Assembly (NCBI GenBank): GCA_004017535.1
Contig: SAJS01000006.1
Location: 124,001 to 188,000, forward strand
Source: Mesorhizobium sp.
GTDB taxonomy: Bacteria > Pseudomonadota > Alphaproteobacteria > Rhizobiales > Rhizobiaceae
Direction: 5' to 3'
DNA: 64,000 nt
This document shows positions 58,888-64,000 of this stretch, piece by piece. The notes under the pieces were generated by a model, which saw nothing but the letters and a program-made list of their open reading frames with translations, ran no database searches and was not told where the DNA came from. Positions within the stretch are counted from its first letter, which is position 1; every line of letters begins with the position of its first letter. The position numbers were made by a program, and so were the translations under genes.

Positions 58888-59922
58888 GTGACCAAGAAAT
58901 CACTGCTGAAGTCCACCGTGTTTGCAGCTGCGGGCTTGGGGCTGATGGCGTTCGCTTCGTCGGCATCGGCCGCCGGCGTTGGCGCCTGCCTGATCACCAA
59001 GACCGACACCAATCCCTTCTTCGTCAAGATGAAGGAGGGCGCGACCGCCAAAGCCAAGGAGCTTGGCGTCGACCTCAAGACCTATGCCGGCAAGATCGAC
59101 GGCGACAGCGAAAGCCAGGTGGCGGCGATCGAAAGCTGCATCGCCGATGGCGCCAAGGGCATCCTGATCACCGCATCCGACACCAAGGGCATCGTGCCGA
59201 CGGTGAAGAAGGCGCGTGACGCCGGCCTGCTGGTGATCGCGCTCGACACGCCGCTCGATCCGATCGATGCCGCCGACGCCACCTTCGCCACCGACAACCT
59301 CGAAGCCGGCAAGCTGATCGGCGCCTGGGCCGCCGCGACGCTTGGCGACAAGGCCAAGGACGCCAAGATCGGCTTCCTCGACCTCACCCCCTCGCAGCCG
59401 ACCGTCGACGTTCTGCGCGACCAGGGCTTCATGATGGGCTATGGCATCGACGTGAAGGACCCCAACAAGATCGGCGACGAGGACGATCCGCGCATCGTCG
59501 GCCATGACGTGACCAACGGCAACGAGGAAGGCGGCCGCAAGGCGATGGAGAACCTTCTCCAGAAGGACAACACCATCAACGTCATCCACACCATCAACGA
59601 GCCCGCCGCCGTCGGCGCCTATCAGGCGCTCAAGGCCGTCGGTCTCGAAAAGCAGGTGCTGATCGTCTCGGTCGACGGCGGTTGCCCGGGCGTGAAGTCG
59701 GTCACCGAAGGCGTGATCGGCGCCACCTCGCAGCAATATCCGCTGCAGATGGCCGCGCTCGGCATCGAGGCCATCGCAAATTACGCCAAGGACGGCACCA
59801 AGCCGAAGCCGACCGAAGGCAAGAACTTCTTCGACACCGGCGTCAACCTCGTGACCGACAAGCCGGCCAACGGCGTGAAGTCCATCGACACCAAGGAAGG
59901 CCTCGCCAAGTGCTGGGGCTGA
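58888..59922 (+). CDS. frcB: Sugar ABC transporter, periplasmic binding protein (FrcB-like)
   Basis: This 344-residue type I periplasmic binding protein has a signal peptide ([23 protein letters not shown]) and the RbsB-like order: [53 protein letters not shown] and [13 protein letters not shown]. It captures the sugar in the periplasm and passes it to the permease. FrcB of Sinorhizobium has the same layout; the sugar is inferred to be fructose. The start is the GTG at 58888, with GGGAGGAAAA just before it. A hairpin lies between this gene and frcC. Confidence 0.92.
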   Translation: MTKKSLLKSTVFAAAGLGLMAFASSASAAGVGACLITKTDTNPFFVKMKEGATAKAKELGVDLKTYAGKIDGDSESQVAAIESCIADGAKGILITASDTKGIVPTVKKARDAGLLVIALDTPLDPIDAADATFATDNLEAGKLIGAWAAATLGDKAKDAKIGFLDLTPSQPTVDVLRDQGFMMGYGIDVKDPNKIGDEDDPRIVGHDVTNGNEEGGRKAMENLLQKDNTINVIHTINEPAAVGAYQALKAVGLEKQVLIVSVDGGCPGVKSVTEGVIGATSQQYPLQMAALGIEAIANYAKDGTKPKPTEGKNFFDTGVNLVTDKPANGVKSIDTKEGLAKCWG

Positions 59923-59946
59923 TGCCCGCCTGAGCGCACAAACCTC

Positions 59947-59973
59947 GCGGCTGGGGACTTGATCCCCGGCCGC
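59947..59973 (+). other. Intercistronic hairpin between frcB and frcC
   Basis: An eleven-base stem (GCGGCTGGGGA with TCCCCGGCCGC, one G-T pair) and a five-base loop lie 25 bases after the frcB stop. No T-run follows. Such hairpins after binding-protein genes commonly protect the upstream mRNA and give unequal levels within the operon. Confidence 0.6.
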
Positions 59974-60080
59974 ATCGGGTGGACGATGCATTTTCGTAAG
60001 CGCTGATAAGCCCGGCGACAGACCGGAATGCGTAAACGCGGCACGGAGCCATGACGAAGTTCCGTGAGACGGGAGGAGAT

Positions 60081-61145
60081 ATGTCCCAAATCCAGGAATT
60101 CGAGAAGGTTCTCTCGGGCAGCGATACCAACGTCGCCGCCTTCGAGGAGCACGGCAAATCGTTTGTGAAGCGCGCCCAGCATTTCCTGCATTCCACGCCG
60201 GCGGCGGTGCCGCTGATCGTGCTGGTGCTGTCGATCATCATCTTCGGCGTCGCCATCGGCGGCCGCTTCTTTTCGTCCTACACTTTGACGCTGATCCTGC
60301 AACAGATCGCCATCGTCGGCATCCTGGGCGCCGCCCAGACGCTGGTCATCCTGACCGCCGGCATCGACCTTTCGATCGGTGTGATCATGGTGATCTCGGC
60401 CGTGATCATGGGCAACTGCGCCATCACCTACGGCATGCCGACCATCCTGGCCGTGCTGCTCGGGCTTGCCGCCGGCGCGGCCTGCGGCCTGCTCAACGGC
60501 CTGCTCGTCGCCTACATGAAGCTGCCGCCTTTCATCGTCACGCTCGGCACCTGGAACATCGTCATGGCGACGAATTTCATCTATTCGGCCAATGAGACGA
60601 TCCGCGACGCCGATGTCGACGCCCAGGCGCCGCTGCTGCATTTCTTCGCACTGAGCTTCAGGGTCGGTTCGGCCGTGCTGACGGCCGGCGTCATCGCCAT
60701 GGTGCTGCTGGTGATGCTGCTCTGGTATGTGCTGAACCACACCGCCTGGGGGCGCCATGTCTATGCCGTCGGCGACGACCCCGAGGCGGCCAAGCTCTCC
60801 GGCATCCAGACCAAGAAGGTGCTGATGGCCGTCTACACGCTTGCCGGCCTGATCGCCGCCTTCGCCGCCTGGGTCTCGATCGGCCGCAATGGCTCGATCT
60901 CGCCGTCCGCAGCCGTCACCGACTACAATCTGCAGGCCATCACCGCGACGGTGATCGGCGGCATCTCGCTCTTTGGCGGCCGCGGCTCGATCCTCGGCAC
61001 GCTGTTCGGCGCCATGATCGTCGGCGTCGTCTCGATGGGTCTCAACATGCTGGGCGCCGATCCGCAATGGAAAGTCCTGCTCACCGGCGTGCTGATAATC
61101 GGCGCCGTCGCGGTCGACCAGTGGATCAGAAAGGTTTCGGTGTAA
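60081..61145 (+). CDS. frcC: Sugar ABC transporter permease (FrcC-like)
   Basis: This 354-residue protein has about ten hydrophobic segments, and the RbsC/FrcC layout with QTLVILTAGIDLSIG, LVAYMKLPPFIVTLG and GDDPEAAKLSGI (the EAA-like loop), then FGGRGSILGTLFGAM. It forms the channel for the sugar with the ATPase at 61148. A start at 60051 is possible, but GGGAGGAGAT stands directly before the ATG at 60081, so that is chosen. About 70 residues at the N-terminus are cytoplasmic and polar. Confidence 0.93.
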   Translation: MSQIQEFEKVLSGSDTNVAAFEEHGKSFVKRAQHFLHSTPAAVPLIVLVLSIIIFGVAIGGRFFSSYTLTLILQQIAIVGILGAAQTLVILTAGIDLSIGVIMVISAVIMGNCAITYGMPTILAVLLGLAAGAACGLLNGLLVAYMKLPPFIVTLGTWNIVMATNFIYSANETIRDADVDAQAPLLHFFALSFRVGSAVLTAGVIAMVLLVMLLWYVLNHTAWGRHVYAVGDDPEAAKLSGIQTKKVLMAVYTLAGLIAAFAAWVSIGRNGSISPSAAVTDYNLQAITATVIGGISLFGGRGSILGTLFGAMIVGVVSMGLNMLGADPQWKVLLTGVLIIGAVAVDQWIRKVSV

Positions 61146-61147
61146 TC

Positions 61148-61930
<783 letters not shown>

Positions 61931-62068
61931 TCTCCAGGACAGGCAATTGCAGCAGGCAGGCTGTCGGCTCGATCACTTAATCGATTGAACGCATGCTGCA
62001 ATGCGATAGGATGGGCTGGGAGAAACGGCGAAAGCCGGTATGATCAGGCCAACTGAACGAGAGGCGAT

Positions 62069-64000
62069 ATGACATCCGCCATGACGATCGAAGCCCCTGT
62101 CCTCGACCATCCCGATCCTAAGACGCTTGCCGAAGAAGTCCTGATGTCGCTCAAATACCGGGTCGGCAAGGACACCACCGTCGCCACTCCCTATGACTGG
62201 CTGACCGCCTCGATCAAGGTGGTGCGAGACCGCATCGTCGACCACTGGATTCAGGCGACCAAGGAAGCGTACGACCAGCAGGAAAAGCGGGTTTATTACC
62301 TCTCGCTCGAATTCCTGATCGGCCGCCTGATGCGCGACGCCTTCTCCAATCTCGGCCTGATGGAGAACATGCGCGAGGCGCTGTCCTCGCTTGGCGTCGA
62401 CCTCGACCTGATCGCCGGCCTCGAGCCGGACGCAGCACTTGGCAATGGCGGCCTCGGCCGTCTCGCCGCCTGCTTCATGGAAAGCATGGCGACCGTCGAT
62501 ATCCCCGCCCATGGCTACGGCATCCGCTACGCCAACGGCATGTTCCGCCAGGAAATCCAGGGCGGCTGGCAGGTCGAGCTGCCGGAGACCTGGCTCGACC
62601 ACGGCAATCCCTGGGAGTTCGAGCGGCGCGAACGGTCCTTCGAGGTCGGCTTCGGCGGCTCGGTGGAATCGATCACCTCCAAGGATGGCCGGCTGGAGCG
62701 CCATGTCTGGAAGCCGACCGAGCACGTGCTGGCGGTCGCCTACGACACGCCGGTGGCCGGCTGGCGCGCCAACCGCGTCAACACGCTGAGGCTCTGGTCC
62801 GGCATGCCGATCGACCCGATCCTGCTCGACAAGTTCAATGCCGGCGACCACATCGGCGCGCTGGCCGAAAGCAACAAGGCCGACGCGCTGTCGCGTGTGC
62901 TTTATCCGGCTGACTCCCACATGGCCGGCCAGGAGCTGAGGCTCAGGCAGGAATATTTCTTCTCGACCGCCTCGCTGCAGGACATCGTCCAGCGCCACCT
63001 CAGCCAGTATGGCGACTTGAAATCGCTCCCCGACAAGGCGGCCATCCACCTCAACGACACCCATCCCGCGGTCGCGGTGCCGGAGCTGATGCGGCTGCTG
63101 ATGGACGTCCACGGTATGGATTTCGACCTTGCCTGGGACATCACCAAGCGCACCTTCGGCTACACCAACCATACGCTGCTGCCCGAAGCGCTGGAAAGCT
63201 GGCCGGTGCCGCTGTTCGAGCGGCTTTTGCCGCGCCACATGCAGATCGTCTACGCCATCAATGCGCAGGTGCTGCTGGAGGCTCGCGCCACCGGAAAATT
63301 CTCAGGCGACCAGATCGCACGCATCTCGCTGATCCAGGAAAATGGCGACCGCCGCGTCCGCATGGGCAATCTGGCCTTTGTCGGCTCGCATTCGATCAAC
63401 GGCGTCTCGGCGCTGCATACCGAACTGATGAAGGAGACGGTGTTCGCCGATCTCCACAAGCTCTACCCCGACCGCATCAACAACAAGACCAACGGCATCA
63501 CGCCCCGCCGCTGGTTGATCCAGTGCAATCCTGGCCTCACCGCGCTTGCCCGCGAGGCCATCGGCGACCGCTTCATGGACGATATTGAGAGGATCAAGGA
63601 TCTCGACCCCTTGGCCGCCGATGCCGCCTTCCGCGAGAAATTCGCCGCCGTGAAGCGCCAGAACAAGGCGCGGCTCGCCAACCTCGTCGCCGACCGTCTC
63701 GGCATCAGGCTCGACCCGTCGGCACTGTTCGACATCCAGGTCAAGCGCATCCACGAATACAAGCGCCAGCTGCTCAACATCCTGGAGGCGATCGCGCTCT
63801 ACGACCAGATCCGCTCGCATCCCGAGCGGGACTGGATGCCGCGCGTGAAGTTCTTCGGCGGCAAGGCGGCGCCGAGCTACCACAACGCCAAGCTGATCAT
63901 CAAACTGGCCAACGACGTCGCGAAGGTCATCAACGGCGATCCGTCGGTGCGCGGCCTGTTGAAAGTCGTGTTCGTGCCGAACTACAATGTCAGCCTGGCC
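62069..64000 (+). CDS. glgP: Glycogen/starch/alpha-glucan phosphorylase (3' end outside window)
   Basis: The first 644 residues of a GT35 phosphorylase are present. ALGNGGLGRLAACFMESMAT, YGIRYANGMFRQEI and LNDTHPAVAVPELMRLLMD are family blocks, along with NKTNGITPRRWL and VKRIHEYKRQLLN. The PLP-lysine region (C-terminal) lies beyond the window. It releases glucose-1-phosphate from glycogen. The ATG at 62069 is preceded by GAGAGGCG. It is likely the first gene of a glg operon continuing to the right; nothing in the visible sequence breaks the frame. Confidence 0.97.
   Translation, partial: MTSAMTIEAPVLDHPDPKTLAEEVLMSLKYRVGKDTTVATPYDWLTASIKVVRDRIVDHWIQATKEAYDQQEKRVYYLSLEFLIGRLMRDAFSNLGLMENMREALSSLGVDLDLIAGLEPDAALGNGGLGRLAACFMESMATVDIPAHGYGIRYANGMFRQEIQGGWQVELPETWLDHGNPWEFERRERSFEVGFGGSVESITSKDGRLERHVWKPTEHVLAVAYDTPVAGWRANRVNTLRLWSGMPIDPILLDKFNAGDHIGALAESNKADALSRVLYPADSHMAGQELRLRQEYFFSTASLQDIVQRHLSQYGDLKSLPDKAAIHLNDTHPAVAVPELMRLLMDVHGMDFDLAWDITKRTFGYTNHTLLPEALESWPVPLFERLLPRHMQIVYAINAQVLLEARATGKFSGDQIARISLIQENGDRRVRMGNLAFVGSHSINGVSALHTELMKETVFADLHKLYPDRINNKTNGITPRRWLIQCNPGLTALAREAIGDRFMDDIERIKDLDPLAADAAFREKFAAVKRQNKARLANLVADRLGIRLDPSALFDIQVKRIHEYKRQLLNILEAIALYDQIRSHPERDWMPRVKFFGGKAAPSYHNAKLIIKLANDVAKVINGDPSVRGLLKVVFVPNYNVSLA

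Overview
The window looks like alphaproteobacterial (Rhizobiales, Mesorhizobium-like) DNA. The reasons are high GC with strongly GC3-biased codons, a Ti-type TraA relaxase fragment, a fused CysN/CysC (NodQ-type) protein, a fructose ABC system with a divergent ROK regulator (frc layout), and dispersed intergenic repeats of the rhizobial type. The genus is an inference from gene style; no search was run.

Region 1 (1-11108) is the right end of an integrated mobile element. It carries the C-terminal end of a TraA relaxase/helicase, an AlpA-like regulator, and a 54-codon ORF that overlaps by ATGA a 2125-residue protein. That protein combines an N-terminal Mrr-like nuclease domain, a long helical-repeat region and two PIN-like regions, and I regard it as a candidate single-gene defence system. 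It is followed by an XRE repressor with a likely operator, two unknown small genes and a large serine recombinase. The recombinase abuts the 3' end of a tRNA-Gln(UUG) gene and its reading frame runs antisense straight through that tRNA into chromosomal DNA.

Region 2 (11335-27276) is mostly chromosomal. On the minus strand is a GDP-deoxyhexose set (phosphomannomutase, Gmd, Rmd-like reductase) and a VOC protein. Then come pyruvate phosphate dikinase, two tandem family-9 glycosyltransferases, a polysaccharide deacetylase, small conserved genes, an acyl-CoA ligase, a DUF1499 membrane protein, an MBL-fold hydrolase and BioY, closed by a strong terminator.

Region 3 (27441-44164) is a surface polysaccharide (O-antigen-like) locus. 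It holds a tightly coupled rfbACBD operon for dTDP-L-rhamnose running into a methyltransferase/double glycosyltransferase, an AT-richer pair (methyltransferase, sulfotransferase), another methyltransferase, and a five-gene overlapping operon that looks like a Gtr glycan-modification cassette bundled with enzymes for a 3-acylamido-3,6-dideoxyhexose. An ABC exporter (Wzm/Wzt) ends it.

Region 4 (44551-50607) is a second glycan locus: a membrane-bound CapD/WbpM-like dehydratase, a family-2 glycosyltransferase, an initiating sugar-phosphate transferase, an epimerase/reductase and an O-antigen ligase/polymerase-like membrane protein. Region 5 (50866-54504) is sulfate activation (cysD, cysNC, cysQ). 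It would supply PAPS to the sulfotransferase of region 3 and remove the PAP by-product. A DegT aminotransferase follows.

Region 6 (56086-61930) is a fructose-type uptake locus. Kinase, FucU/RbsD mutarotase and ROK repressor run leftward, and binding protein, permease and ATPase run rightward. They are separated by a palindrome that contains both divergent -35 elements. The window ends inside glycogen phosphorylase.
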